Assembly: GCF_018614775.1 (NCBI RefSeq)
Contig: NZ_JAGGOF010000032.1
Location: 35,135 to 99,134 of the forward strand
Origin: Pseudomonas fluorescens
GTDB lineage: Bacteria; Pseudomonadota; Gammaproteobacteria; Pseudomonadales; Pseudomonadaceae
Length of the DNA: 64,000 nucleotides
Direction of reading: 5' to 3'
Part shown: one piece after another, positions 9,320 through 18,234 of the stretch
Layout: every line of letters begins with the position of its first letter
Numbering within the stretch: the stretch's first letter is position 1
Notes under the pieces: model-generated
Told to the model about the DNA's origin: nothing
The model's database searches: none
What the model saw: the letters and a program-made list of their open reading frames with translations, nothing else
Program-made: the position numbers and the translations under genes

Positions 9320-9338
9320 TGTTTGGGTTTCACAAACA
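9320..9338. promoter_or_regulatory. Inverted repeat, candidate LysR operator
   Basis: TGTTTG-N7-CAAACA lies between the divergent LysR gene and the ridA-like gene, 24 bp from the LysR start codon. Dyads with a T-N11-A core are the usual LysR recognition form. Binding is inferred from position and symmetry only. Confidence 0.45.
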
Positions 9339-9437
9339 GTGATCGCCAAGGTTGCGCGTTTATCGCCCAGGCACAAGCCCCTAGAGTGTGGTCATCGTTG
9401 ATTCCGGGTCGATCTTGACCCGTTGATGGAGCTACCT

Positions 9438-9830
9438 ATGAGATCCCGTGACGTTGTTTTCCCCGCTGGACGCCAGGCGCTTTATGAGCGCAATCGCTAT
9501 TCGCCGGCCATTCGGTCCAATGGTTTCCTGTTCGTGTCCGGGCAGGTGGGCAGCACCGAGGATGGCTCGCCGGAGCCGGGGCTGGAGGCCCAGGTACGGT
9601 TGGCGTTCAATAATCTGGAAGCGATTCTTGCCGCTGCCGGTTGCAGCTTCGATGATGTGGTGGATGTCACCCTTTTCATCGTCGACCCTGAATCGAATTT
9701 CGAAACCATCTGGAAAGTGATACCCGAATTCTGGGGCGATGCGCCGCACCCAACCCTGACGGGGGTGGGTGTGACGTGGTTGTATGGGTTTCAGTTCGAG
9801 ATCAAGGTGATCGCCCGGCTGCCGGAGTGA
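9438..9830 (+). CDS. RidA-family protein lacking the conserved arginine
   Basis: This 130-residue protein has the RidA/YjgF fold, with FVSGQVG, NLEAILAAAGCSFDDVVDVTLFI and a final FEIKVIARLP. In imine-hydrolysing RidA proteins an Arg occurs in a P-A-R-x-C/T-V segment; here the equivalent stretch reads HPTLTGVGVTWL, so that Arg appears to be missing and classic 2-aminoacrylate deaminase activity is doubtful. The ATG at 9438 is chosen because GGAG lies 7 bp upstream. It is divergent from a LysR gene and likely controlled by it. It probably binds a small metabolite or catalyses a different reaction. Confidence 0.85.
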   Translation: MRSRDVVFPAGRQALYERNRYSPAIRSNGFLFVSGQVGSTEDGSPEPGLEAQVRLAFNNLEAILAAAGCSFDDVVDVTLFIVDPESNFETIWKVIPEFWGDAPHPTLTGVGVTWLYGFQFEIKVIARLPE

Positions 9831-9867
9831 TCAGCTGATTCATGGGTGTTGACTGTGCCGCCGCCAT

Positions 9868-10245
9868 CGCGAGCAGGCTCGCTCTCACCGGGATCTCGGC
9901 TGGGCCGCCGATGGATGTCCAGCGCAGAACCACTGTGGGAGCGAGCTTGCTCGCGATAGCGGTGGGTCAGCTTGCATCCATGTTGATTGTGCCGACGTCT
10001 TCGCGGGCAAGCTCGCTCCCACAGGGATCTCGGCTGGGCCGCCGATGGACGTCCAGCGCAGAACCACTGTGGGAGCGAGCTTGCTCGCGATAGCGGTGGG
10101 TCAGCTTGCATCCATGTTGATTGTGCCGACGTCTTCGCGGGCAAGCCCGCTCCCACCGGGATCTCGGCTGGGCCGCCGATGGACGTCCAGCGCAGAACCA
10201 CTGTGGGAGCGAGCCTGCTCGCGAAGGCGGCGGGTCAGCTTGCAC
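9868..10245. repeat. Tandem array of 134-bp REP-containing units (about 2.8 copies)
   Basis: The landmark GGATCTCGGCTGGGCCGCCG starts at 9891, 10025 and 10159, giving an exact 134-bp period. Each unit holds one REP in each orientation plus identical spacer DNA, and the copies differ at only a few positions. It fills the gap between the ridA-like gene and the VOC gene, with no ORF of its own. It looks like an amplified bacterial interspersed mosaic element. Confidence 0.95.
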
Positions 10246-10258
10246 TGAACCCCGCCGT

Positions 10259-10738
10259 TTACCCTCTGACCGCCGCTTCAATCGCGGCAATATCGATTTT
10301 GGTCATCGTCATCATCGCGTCGAAGGCGCGCTTGGCGACCGTCTGATCAGAGTGGGTGACCGCTTCGCTCAGCACCCGAGGCGTAATCTGCCAGGCGATG
10401 CCCCACTTGTCGGTGCACCAGCCGCAGGCGTTTTCCTGGCCGCCGTTACTGACGATCGCATTCCAGTAACGGTCGGTTTCCGCCTGGTCGTCGGTTGCCA
10501 CCTGGAAGGAAAAGGCAATGCCATGCTTGACCGAAGGACCGCCGTTCAACCCCAGGCAAGGGATGCCCATCACCGTGAACTCCACCGTCAATTCATCGCC
10601 CTGCTTGCCTGAGGGAAAGTCGCCCGGCGCATGATGAACGGCCCGCACGGCGCTGTCCGGGAAGGTCGCTGCATAGAACTGCGCCGCTTCCAGCGCAGTG
10701 CCGTCGTACCAGAGACAAATCGTGTTCTTGTTATTCAT
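10259..10738 (-). CDS. VOC-family protein (PhnB/3-demethylubiquinone methyltransferase-like)
   Basis: This 159-residue protein belongs to the vicinal oxygen chelate superfamily in the group often annotated as PhnB-like. Recognisable features are the start NKNTICLWYDGTALEAAQFYAATFPDS (split across the first strand and helix), IPCLGLNGGP, and the ending ACGWCTDKWGIAWQITPRVL. The ATG at 10738 has GGAGAACC upstream; a longer frame to 10867 is unlikely. No neighbour suggests a substrate. Members bind metal and small molecules, but this group has few proven activities. Confidence 0.88.
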   Translation of the reverse strand: MNNKNTICLWYDGTALEAAQFYAATFPDSAVRAVHHAPGDFPSGKQGDELTVEFTVMGIPCLGLNGGPSVKHGIAFSFQVATDDQAETDRYWNAIVSNGGQENACGWCTDKWGIAWQITPRVLSEAVTHSDQTVAKRAFDAMMTMTKIDIAAIEAAVRG

Positions 10739-10808
10739 CCGGGTTCTCCAGGAAGGGGACTGGACGATGAAGTCTAGCAGCCCCCTGCCGAACCGAGCCT
10801 GGCGGGCG

Positions 10809-12110
10809 TCAGGTGAACAGGTCGACCCCCAGTTGGAACGCCACCCACAGCGCCAGGCCGGTCGCAAACAGCAGCGCGATGTTCTCGAACAGGTTGTTGC
10901 GGTACGCCTTGCCCAGCAACGACTTCTGGTTGGACATGATCAGCAGGCCCAGGGAAATGACCGGCAGGCCGATGATGTTCAGCGCGCTGACACCGATGGT
11001 CAGGGTGACGAAATCGGGCATACCGGGCAGCGACCAGATCAACGGCGTAACCAGGATAAAGAGCATGAACCACTTGTGCATCGGGTCATGGTGGAACTCT
11101 TTGCCGTAACGCTCGCGGCGCTGGGGCATGACGTGCTGGAAGGCATCGGTAATGAGCATCGGGAACGCCGTGGTCTTGCCGGAAATGCTGGCGAACAGCG
11201 TAGCGAACACGCCGATGAAGAACACGTACCAGCCGATGGGGCCGAAAAAGATTTCCAGGGCCTTGCCCAGGTCACTCAGGGTATTCACTTCGATGCCGTT
11301 GGGCCGCAGGATTTCCGCACCGACGATCCAGATCGCCAGGTTGATGATGATCCCGACGAACACTGCAAACAGCAGGTCGTTACGCTGGATGCGCTTGTGT
11401 TCCGGTCCGGTCCAGCCCTTCTGCCGCATCACATACGGGTGAACGAAATTGGCGATGGAGCCGGCCACCGCGCCGATCACCGAGACGGCCACCAGCAACG
11501 CACCGTGCACGCCTTCATCGGGCGGAATACTGAAGCCGATGGTGCCTTTGACGATACCGACGACATCCGGCCCGGACATCACGGCCAGGGCGATGAACGC
11601 CAAGGTCATGATCGCCAGCAGCACCTTCATCACGCCTTCGATCATCGAATAGATATTGCGGCCCACCAGCATCCACACCGCCAGCACCACCGCCAGCGAA
11701 CACAGCAACGGGTAATCCACCCTTAGCAGCATCGCCAGGGATTCACCGGCGCCCTTGATCATGTAGGCATTCATCAGATGCCCCATGAGCAGCGCGTAGA
11801 CCAGCAGGAACCAGGCGAAGAACGGGTTGAGCTGGGCATAGCCCTGCAGGATGGTCATGCCCTGGTTATTGCAGAGCTGGAAGCGCGCGATGATGTTGAC
11901 GATCAGGTACCGGAGCAGCAGCGACACCGCCAGCACCCACATCATCGCGTAGCCGTAGTTCGCACCGGCCACCGACGAGGTGATCAGGTCACCGGCGCCC
12001 AGCCAGGAAAGCACCGCGATGATGCCGGGGCCCAGAAGCTTGAGTATTCGTACAAAGCGGCCTTGCGCGGGCGCGGCAGCCTGGCCTTCGACGGAAGGAA
12101 TGCTCGACAT
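10809..12110 (-). CDS. Nramp-family transporter without the canonical metal-site motifs
   Basis: This 433-residue inner-membrane protein has about eleven hydrophobic segments and overall Nramp resemblance (GPGIIAVLSWLGAGDLITSS at TM1; SISGKTTAFPMLITDAFQ later). In true manganese/iron Nramps, TM1 carries DPGN and TM6 carries MPH; here TM1 reads GAGD (residues 38-41) and TM6 reads IANFVHPYVM. It is therefore a divergent branch, and its ion is uncertain; Nramp-related magnesium transporters and other LeuT-fold carriers are possible. The start at 12110 has GGAG 9 bp upstream, and that site lies in a predicted hairpin. The gene stands alone between the VOC gene and the MlaA region. Confidence 0.85.
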   Translation of the reverse strand: MSSIPSVEGQAAAPAQGRFVRILKLLGPGIIAVLSWLGAGDLITSSVAGANYGYAMMWVLAVSLLLRYLIVNIIARFQLCNNQGMTILQGYAQLNPFFAWFLLVYALLMGHLMNAYMIKGAGESLAMLLRVDYPLLCSLAVVLAVWMLVGRNIYSMIEGVMKVLLAIMTLAFIALAVMSGPDVVGIVKGTIGFSIPPDEGVHGALLVAVSVIGAVAGSIANFVHPYVMRQKGWTGPEHKRIQRNDLLFAVFVGIIINLAIWIVGAEILRPNGIEVNTLSDLGKALEIFFGPIGWYVFFIGVFATLFASISGKTTAFPMLITDAFQHVMPQRRERYGKEFHHDPMHKWFMLFILVTPLIWSLPGMPDFVTLTIGVSALNIIGLPVISLGLLIMSNQKSLLGKAYRNNLFENIALLFATGLALWVAFQLGVDLFT

Positions 12111-12119
12111 GGATGGAGT

Positions 12120-12148
12120 CTCCGTTATTTTTTTTGTGAGAAACGGAG
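12120..12148 (-). promoter_or_regulatory. Leader hairpin covering the Shine-Dalgarno of the Nramp-like gene
   Basis: Read on the minus strand, CTCCGTT (12148-12142) and AACGGAG (12126-12120) are perfect complements around a 15-nt A-rich loop. The second arm contains the GGAG that serves the start codon at 12110. Such a stem could hide the ribosome site and release it with temperature or a bound factor. This is read directly from sequence; the function is inference. Confidence 0.5.
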
Positions 12149-12260
12149 CACAGTCGAACACACTACATACGACATCGTACAACCATTCTTGAAGCCTAAT
12201 TATGTAGAAATGTTTCACCGCGAAACGGCTGCAGAAACTGGCGTTTTGACAGTCAATAGC

Positions 12261-12488
12261 TCACCGTTCCCCGTGCTCGACCATCCAGCGAACCATGTCC
12301 ACCAGTGACACCCGATGGTGGTGGATGGCGCACCAACTGCCGTGCTCCTGGCTGAACAACTCCACGTAGCGACTGAGCACCACATGACGGCCATCCTCGG
12401 CCAGGCGCAGGTCCACTTCGCGGCAATGCAACGCACCTTGATCAAGCGTCCTCATTCGTCGATGCAGAACCAACGCGCCGCTACTCAT
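12261..12488 (-). CDS. Small conserved-looking protein overlapping mlaA
   Basis: This 75-residue protein has no motif I recognise. It begins MSSGALVLHRRMRTLDQGAL and contains alternating hydrophobic and charged residues, with several His residues near the end. Its ATG lies inside the last codons of the MlaA gene (ATGAGTAG), the usual geometry of translational coupling, which supports it as a real gene in the mlaA operon. It has no signal peptide or membrane segment, so it should be cytosolic. Confidence 0.6.
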   Translation of the reverse strand: MSSGALVLHRRMRTLDQGALHCREVDLRLAEDGRHVVLSRYVELFSQEHGSWCAIHHHRVSLVDMVRWMVEHGER

Positions 12489-13269
12489 CGGTCGTCTCCC
12501 CCTGCTCGCATTGCGCAGTCTCCACCACAACCGCCCCCAACTTTCCCTGCGCAACGAAATCGGCGCGCTGTTGTGCCACCGCATCGCGCAGGGCCGCATA
12601 GTCATCCGGTCGGGTCCTCAGTTCGTCTGTCAGCGGTAGCGCCTGGGCGCGACCATCGACGATGCCGCCTGCTGTGTCGAGGGTGCCCAGGGTGTCGACG
12701 GTGCTGCTGTTGCCGCCAAACGGGTCGACCGCGAAACTGATCACCTTGCCGGTAGCGTCCCTCAGGTTGGCCGTCCCCAGCAGCGGCAGTTCCACCGTCG
12801 GTCCCGGGGCGACGTTCCAGACGCCGAAGGTCTGGCCGAAGTCGGCCTCGTGGCGTTCGATGCCGAGTCTGCCGGAGACGTCTATCAACCCGACGATGCC
12901 GGCGGTGGTGTTGATGACGAAGCGGCCGAGGGTGTTGACCGAGCGCTGGGCATTGCCTTGCAACAGGTCGTTGATGAACACCTTGGGCTCGCCGAAGTTC
13001 GCCACGAAGTTGTGGACGCCGGACTGGACCCTCTCCGGTAGCCGGCGATAACCCCGGGCGACAGGTGCCAGGGCATAGTCATCCACGGTCCGGTTGAAAG
13101 CGAAGACGCCACGGTTGAAGGGCTCGGCAGGGTCATGAACGGTGTAGCTTGCGCTGGCACAACTGCCTGGCGTCGCGACAGGCGAGCTGGTGCAGCCGCT
13201 GGCAAGGGCTGCAAGCAGGATGACCAGGGCGGATCGAGCGCGTGATGAAGCGGGATCACTGAGCGGCAT
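12481..13269 (-). CDS. mlaA: MlaA (VacJ) outer-membrane lipoprotein
   Basis: This 262-residue lipoprotein belongs to the MlaA/VacJ family, which removes mislocalised phospholipids from the outer leaflet of the outer membrane and hands them to periplasmic MlaC. The signal peptide ends in the lipobox LAALASGC. Family motifs include DPAEPFNRGVFAFNRTVDDYAL, GVHNFVANFGEPKVFINDLLQG, RFVINTTAGIVGLIDV, HEADFGQTFGVWNV and GPTVELPLLG. I placed the start at 13269, which gives a normal signal peptide. The mlaFEDCB genes are not in this window. A small unknown gene overlaps its 3' end. Confidence 0.95.
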   Translation of the reverse strand: MPLSDPASSRARSALVILLAALASGCTSSPVATPGSCASASYTVHDPAEPFNRGVFAFNRTVDDYALAPVARGYRRLPERVQSGVHNFVANFGEPKVFINDLLQGNAQRSVNTLGRFVINTTAGIVGLIDVSGRLGIERHEADFGQTFGVWNVAPGPTVELPLLGTANLRDATGKVISFAVDPFGGNSSTVDTLGTLDTAGGIVDGRAQALPLTDELRTRPDDYAALRDAVAQQRADFVAQGKLGAVVVETAQCEQGETTDE

Positions 13270-13333
13270 ACGGGGTTGTCTCGGCAAGGAATGGGCGATG
13301 CCGGTAGTCAAGGAGGTGAAGGCGTGCACATAC

Positions 13334-13428
13334 CGTGGAAGCCGAACTTGCTCTCGATAGCGCTGGGTCAGCCAACCTCTTCATCAACTGACCTGCCGCC
13401 ATCGCAAGCAAGCTCGGCTCCCACAGCT
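13334..13428. repeat. Degenerate REP pair
   Basis: Two decayed type A REPs (around CGAACTTGCTCTCGATAGCG and its partner ATCGCAAGCAAGCTCGGCTC) face each other in the 326-bp gap between mlaA and the response-regulator gene. The rest of the gap should hold both divergent promoters; I see no clear boxes. Confidence 0.7.
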
Positions 13429-13595
13429 TTGTGGCCCGACCGAACCGGCATGGCGTAATCCTGCTGCTGTTTTCTTGCCCGAAGATTTCTGCAGCATTGC
13501 TCGTCGGCAACTTTATTTCCGGATTGAAATATATGACGCGCGCGCTGGATTGATCCTAGTATCCGCTCCTGTATCCCTTGCCCAGCGTGCCCGCC

Positions 13596-14306
13596 GTGAG
13601 CCATTTATTACTGGTGGACGATGACCTCGAAGTCCTCGCCCTGTTGCGCAAATTTCTCGAACAACATGGCTACAGCGTCGACGTGGCCGCCGACGGCAAC
13701 GCCCTCTGGCAAGCGGTGGAACGCCGCCTGCCGGACCTGATCATCCTCGACGTCATGCTGCCCGGCGACAGCGGCCTGGTGCTCTGCCAGCGGCTGCGGG
13801 CCGAGCACACGGTGGGTATCGTCATGCTCACCGCCATGGGCGAATTGAGTGACCGGGTGGTGGGCCTGGAGCTCGGCGCGGATGATTACCTGACCAAACC
13901 GTTCGATGCACGGGAACTGCTGGCCCGGGTGCGTGCCGTCCTCAGGCGTACCGGCGAAGCCAAGGGCACCCTCAACGACAAATCCCGGCTGGTCCTGGCG
14001 TTCGAAAACTGGCAGCTGGACGTCACCCGTCGTGAACTGCGCTCACCGGACAACGTCATGATTCCACTGTCCACCGGTGAGTTCGAGTTGTTGCTGGTGT
14101 TTGTCGAACACCCGCGTCGGGTGCTCAGTCGCCAGCAACTGCTGGACATGGCCCGCGGTGAGACGTACGACGCGTTTGACCGAAGCATCGACGTCCAGGT
14201 CAGCCGACTGCGTCGCAAGCTGGAAACCGATGCCCAAGGCGCGTCGATGATCCGCACCGTGCGCAACGGCGGCTACCTCTTCAGCCCCCACGTGGTGAAG
14301 CGATGA
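13596..14306 (+). CDS. OmpR-family response regulator
   Basis: This 236-residue regulator has a receiver domain (acidic pocket Asp8-Asp10, phosphorylated Asp52 in ILDVMLPGDSG, Lys101 in YLTKPFDARELL) and a C-terminal OmpR-type winged helix with LSTGEFELL and RSIDVQVSRLRRKLE. It controls transcription when phosphorylated by the kinase encoded next, which overlaps its stop by 4 bp. GTG at 13596 gives the usual receiver start, but no strong ribosome site is visible; GTG at 13587 or TTG at 13578 are alternatives. The stimulus is unknown, and the kef genes downstream are possible targets. Confidence 0.92.
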   Translation: MSHLLLVDDDLEVLALLRKFLEQHGYSVDVAADGNALWQAVERRLPDLIILDVMLPGDSGLVLCQRLRAEHTVGIVMLTAMGELSDRVVGLELGADDYLTKPFDARELLARVRAVLRRTGEAKGTLNDKSRLVLAFENWQLDVTRRELRSPDNVMIPLSTGEFELLLVFVEHPRRVLSRQQLLDMARGETYDAFDRSIDVQVSRLRRKLETDAQGASMIRTVRNGGYLFSPHVVKR

Positions 14307-15649
14307 AGCCGCTGCGCTCGGGCGCGCGCCCACGGGACACGCTGGCGCGCTGGATCGCCCTGACTACCCTGGTCGCCATGCTCACGTTGCTGGCCTTGAA
14401 CGCACTGTTCAGCCAGCTGACCGGCGCCTGGGCCCGCCCGCCCCTGATGGAAACCGGCCTGCTTGAAAAAATCGCCGCCATCACCCGCATCATCGACTCG
14501 GCAGCGCTCGAACAGCGGCCCACCATTGCCAGGGCAGCCAGTGACCAGGCATTCAGTACGCAGTGGCTGCACCACCATGACCAGGCGCGAGTGCCGGTGG
14601 TCGACGACGACCCGGAATACAGCGACGGCGCGGCATGGTTGCGCCAGCAATTGGGTAGGCCCGATGCACGGATAGAAGGCTACGAGCCGAGCGACTGGCC
14701 CGCCGATCAGCCCGGCGGACGATACGCCGCGCTGATTGAGCTGAGCGATCATTCCTGGGTGATGTTTTCCATGCCCGCGCGCAATTGGGGCCTGGAGGAA
14801 TGGCAGCGCAACCTGATCATCATGGCGCTGATCCTGCTGTCGACCGTCGTCGTCGCGCTGGTTGCCACGCGGCATCTGGCGGCGCCACTGGAACGCTTCG
14901 CCGAAGGTGCGCGGCGCTTTGGCATGGATCACCAAGCGCCGCCGATTGCGGTCATCGGTCCCTACGAAATCCGCCAGGCGATCCTCGCCTTCAATGCCAT
15001 GCAGGCCCAGCTCAAGCACTTCATCGAGGACCGCACGCAAATGCTCGCCGCGATCTCCCATGACTTGCGAGCACCGTTGACGCGCATGCGCCTGCGGGGG
15101 GAGTTCATTGACGATGCCGAACAGCAATCGCGGCTGTTCAGGGACGTCGATGAAATGCAGGCGATGGTCAATTCGGCCCTGGCGTTTTTCCGTGACGATG
15201 CCCGCCTGGAACAGGCCACCGCCTTCGATCTGGCTGAACTGCTGCACACCGTCGTCGATGATTTCAAGGACGCCGGCAGCGAGGTGGCATTCGACGGCGC
15301 CCAGCGTCTCGTCTACGTCGGGCGGCCCATCGGCATCAAGCGCGCGCTGGTGAACCTGATCGACAACGCGCTCAAATATGGTGGCGAACCGGCTGTTCAA
15401 CTCAAGGCCTGGGTGGACCACGTGGAAATCCGCATCCTGGACCGCGGCCCGGGTATCGCGGCTGAGTACCAGGAACAAGTATTCGCCCCATTCTTTCGTC
15501 TCGAGAGTTCTCGCAACAAAAACACCGGCGGTGTCGGGCTGGGCCTCTCGGCCGCTCGGGCGACCGTGCTGGAGCATGGCGGGACGCTGACCCTCAGCAA
15601 TCGTCGTGAGGGTGGTCTGGAAGCCAGGGTCTCGCTGCCATTGAATTGA
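14303..15649 (+). CDS. Membrane sensor histidine kinase
   Basis: This 448-residue kinase has a first membrane helix (residues about 14-36), a periplasmic sensor region of some 130 residues, and a second helix (LIIMALILLSTVVVALVA). A HAMP-like linker follows, then the phosphoacceptor His253 in AAISHDLRAPLTRMR. The ATPase domain contains NLIDNALKYG, ILDRGPGIA, FAPFFRLESSRN and GVGLGLSAA. It overlaps the response-regulator gene (ATGA), so the two are co-translated. The periplasmic region is rich in acidic residues and Trp/His and shows no familiar sensor domain. Confidence 0.94.
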   Translation: MKPLRSGARPRDTLARWIALTTLVAMLTLLALNALFSQLTGAWARPPLMETGLLEKIAAITRIIDSAALEQRPTIARAASDQAFSTQWLHHHDQARVPVVDDDPEYSDGAAWLRQQLGRPDARIEGYEPSDWPADQPGGRYAALIELSDHSWVMFSMPARNWGLEEWQRNLIIMALILLSTVVVALVATRHLAAPLERFAEGARRFGMDHQAPPIAVIGPYEIRQAILAFNAMQAQLKHFIEDRTQMLAAISHDLRAPLTRMRLRGEFIDDAEQQSRLFRDVDEMQAMVNSALAFFRDDARLEQATAFDLAELLHTVVDDFKDAGSEVAFDGAQRLVYVGRPIGIKRALVNLIDNALKYGGEPAVQLKAWVDHVEIRILDRGPGIAAEYQEQVFAPFFRLESSRNKNTGGVGLGLSAARATVLEHGGTLTLSNRREGGLEARVSLPLN

Positions 15650-15873
15650 TCGTTCCATCAAGGCCCGGCACGGCCAAAAGCGAACAACGACGAATATTGC
15701 GCTAAACAATCAGCGCCTTCCCCGCTAGGATGTCCGGCCCGCAGGCCTGGTCCTTTCCGGCCAGGCGCGTTTTTGTATCACTCGACTCAACGAGTCGAGC
15801 GCAATCGTTCCCCTTCGCTCACGCGCACAGGCAAGGATCGACGGAGCCAACTGAACGTTATGGAGTTCACCCG

Positions 15874-16395
15874 ATGATTCTTATCATTTACGCCCACCCC
15901 TACCCCGATAAATCACGGGTCAACCAGGCGATGCTCAAGCACGTATCGAGTCACCCGGACGTTGTCGTGCGCTCCCTCTACGCGCTGTACCCGAACTTCG
16001 ACATCGACGTCGAGGCGGAACAGCGCGCGGTCGAGCAAGCGCAACTGATCGTGTTGCAACACCCGATGTACTGGTACAGCGCCCCGCCGCTGCTGAAGTT
16101 GTGGATCGACAAAGTGTTCACCCAAGGCTGGGCCTACGGCAAAGGCGCCGTTGCCCTCAAAGGCAAGCGCCTGCTGTGGGCGGTCACGACCGGGGGCGAG
16201 CAGGATCATTTCCAGATAGGCGACTACCCGGGTTTCGCGGCGCTGGCCCAACCGCTGCACGCAACCGCCCTCTACTGCAACATGCACTGGCTCGAACCGG
16301 TGGTGGTGCACGGTGCCTATGCCGGTGCCTGCGACGCGCAACACGCACAAATCGAGCAGTACGGCGCTCGCCTGGCCGCCTGGAAGGAGGATTGA
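15874..16395 (+). CDS. kefF: KefF-type NAD(P)H oxidoreductase, KefC ancillary protein
   Basis: This 173-residue flavodoxin-fold quinone reductase matches the KefF group, which binds to and activates the glutathione-gated potassium channel KefC. Features are [17 protein letters not shown] for FMN binding, [21 protein letters not shown], the loop [14 protein letters not shown] and a C-terminal helix. The start at 15874 has GGAG 7 bp upstream. The gene ends one base before the kefC start, so the two are translated together. The system protects against electrophiles such as methylglyoxal by lowering internal pH through K+/H+ exchange. Confidence 0.9.
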   Translation: MILIIYAHPYPDKSRVNQAMLKHVSSHPDVVVRSLYALYPNFDIDVEAEQRAVEQAQLIVLQHPMYWYSAPPLLKLWIDKVFTQGWAYGKGAVALKGKRLLWAVTTGGEQDHFQIGDYPGFAALAQPLHATALYCNMHWLEPVVVHGAYAGACDAQHAQIEQYGARLAAWKED

Positions 16396-16396
16396 T

Positions 16397-18211
16397 ATGG
16401 AAACGCACAGTCTGATTGAAATGCTCATCTACCTGGGCTCGGCGGCGCTGATCGTGCCGATCGCGGTCCGGTTGGGGCTGGGTCCGGTGTTGGGCTATCT
16501 GCTCGCCGGTTGTGCCATCGGCCCGTGGGGGCTGAAGTTGGTCACCGACGTCAAGGCGATCCTGGAGTTCGCCGAGATCGGCGTGGTCCTGATGCTGTTC
16601 ATCATCGGCCTCGAACTCGACCCCAAACGGTTGTGGGCGCTGCGCAAGATGGTCTTCGGCGGCGGTGCGCTGCAGATGCTGGCCTGTGGCGCGGCCATCG
16701 CTTCATTCTGCGCGCTGTTGGGGCTGAACTGGACGGCGGCGTTGCTGGTGGGCCTGACCCTGAGCCTGTCCTCTACGGCGATTGCCATGCAGGCCATGAG
16801 TGAGCGCAACCTGACCGCAACCGCCGTCGGGCGCAGCAGCTTTGCCGTGTTGCTGTTCCAGGACATCGCCGCCATTCCCCTGGTCGCGATGATCCCCTTG
16901 TTGGCCGCACATGGCGGCACGCCTTCAGGTGCCGACCTGGCGCTGTCGATCGGCAAGATCGTCGCCGCCATCAGCATCGTCGTGTTGCTCGGTCGCTACG
17001 TGTCCCGGCCGGTGCTGCGTTTCGTGGCCAAATCCGGCCTGCGGGAAATTTTCAGTGCCGTCGCGCTGTTCCTGGTGTTCGGCTTCGGTTTCCTGCTCGA
17101 AGAGGCCGGCTTGTCGATGGCGATGGGGGCGTTCCTCGCCGGGGTGTTGCTGGCCAGCTCCGAATACCGCCATGCCCTGGAAAGCGACATCGAGCCGTTC
17201 AAAGGTTTGCTGCTGGGGCTGTTCTTCATTGGCGTCGGCATGTCGATCGACTTCGGCACGCTGATCAATGCGCCGCTGAAAGTCATGACCCTGACCCTGG
17301 GTTTCATCCTGATCAAGCTGCTGGTGATCAAGTCCATCGGGCGCTTGCTCAACGTACCCGCCGGCCAGCGTTCCTGGCAGGCGGTGCTGCTGGGCCAGGG
17401 CAGCGAGTTTGCCTTCGTGGTGTTCGGCGCCGCGACGGTCGCTGGCATCCTCACCGATCAATGGGGCAAGAGCCTGACACTGGCGGTGGCTTTGTCCATG
17501 TGCCTGACGCCGTTGCTCATCCTGCTGCTGGATCGCCTGGAGTCCAGCAGCAAGAAAGACCGTCGCGAGTCCGACCTCGTCGACCAGCAGAATCCTCGCG
17601 TGATCATTGCCGGGTTCGGCCGTTTCGGGCAGATCGCCGGTCGGCTGCTGATGTCCTGTGGTGTCGAGGTGGTGGTTCTGGACCACGACCCTGACAACAT
17701 CGAGACCCTGCGCAAATTCGGCGTGAAAGTGTTCTACGGCGATGCCACGCGTCTCGACCTGCTGGAAGCAGCCGGCGCAGGCCAGGCGGTGGTCTTGATC
17801 AACGCGATCGACGATCAGGAAGACAACCTGAAGCTGACCCGGTTGGCCAAGGAGCACTTCCCCGGGTTGAAGCTGGTGGTGCGCGCGCGCGACATGGCCC
17901 ACATCATCGCCCTGCGGCAATTGGGCGTGGACGCGTCCGAGCGGGAAACCTTTGAAAGCGCGTTGTCGCTGGGTCGAAGTGCACTGCTGCAGATGGGCGT
18001 CGGCAGCTACGAGGCGCGGGAACGCGCGGATCAGTTCCGCCGCCTGAACCTGCAGATGCTCGATGAAATCGTCGCTCACCCGGCGGACGACCTGGTGTTC
18101 AGGCACAAGGCATACCTGCGGGCCAACGCGCTGCTGGAGGAAATGTTCAACGAAGACCGTGCTCGGCCAGCCCATGGCTGGGCCGGGCAACACCGGCCCG
18201 AGGCGGACTGA
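16397..18211 (+). CDS. kefC: Glutathione-regulated potassium-efflux protein KefC/KefB
   Basis: This 604-residue inner-membrane protein has a CPA2 antiporter domain of 12-13 membrane helices (residues about 5-385) followed by a cytosolic RCK/KTN domain with [16 protein letters not shown] near residues 400-415 that binds glutathione adducts and nucleotide. The transport signature [16 protein letters not shown] and [24 protein letters not shown] are clear. GGAGG lies a few bases before the ATG, inside the end of kefF. Together they form an electrophile-gated K+/H+ efflux system. Confidence 0.93.
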   Translation: METHSLIEMLIYLGSAALIVPIAVRLGLGPVLGYLLAGCAIGPWGLKLVTDVKAILEFAEIGVVLMLFIIGLELDPKRLWALRKMVFGGGALQMLACGAAIASFCALLGLNWTAALLVGLTLSLSSTAIAMQAMSERNLTATAVGRSSFAVLLFQDIAAIPLVAMIPLLAAHGGTPSGADLALSIGKIVAAISIVVLLGRYVSRPVLRFVAKSGLREIFSAVALFLVFGFGFLLEEAGLSMAMGAFLAGVLLASSEYRHALESDIEPFKGLLLGLFFIGVGMSIDFGTLINAPLKVMTLTLGFILIKLLVIKSIGRLLNVPAGQRSWQAVLLGQGSEFAFVVFGAATVAGILTDQWGKSLTLAVALSMCLTPLLILLLDRLESSSKKDRRESDLVDQQNPRVIIAGFGRFGQIAGRLLMSCGVEVVVLDHDPDNIETLRKFGVKVFYGDATRLDLLEAAGAGQAVVLINAIDDQEDNLKLTRLAKEHFPGLKLVVRARDMAHIIALRQLGVDASERETFESALSLGRSALLQMGVGSYEARERADQFRRLNLQMLDEIVAHPADDLVFRHKAYLRANALLEEMFNEDRARPAHGWAGQHRPEAD

Positions 18212-18234
18212 GGTTATCGTCGCGCGGCGCTCTT

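Noticed and set aside
9868..10245. CRISPR-like array
   Set aside because: The 134-bp units are identical throughout, with no unique spacers and no cas genes; they are REP elements in tandem.
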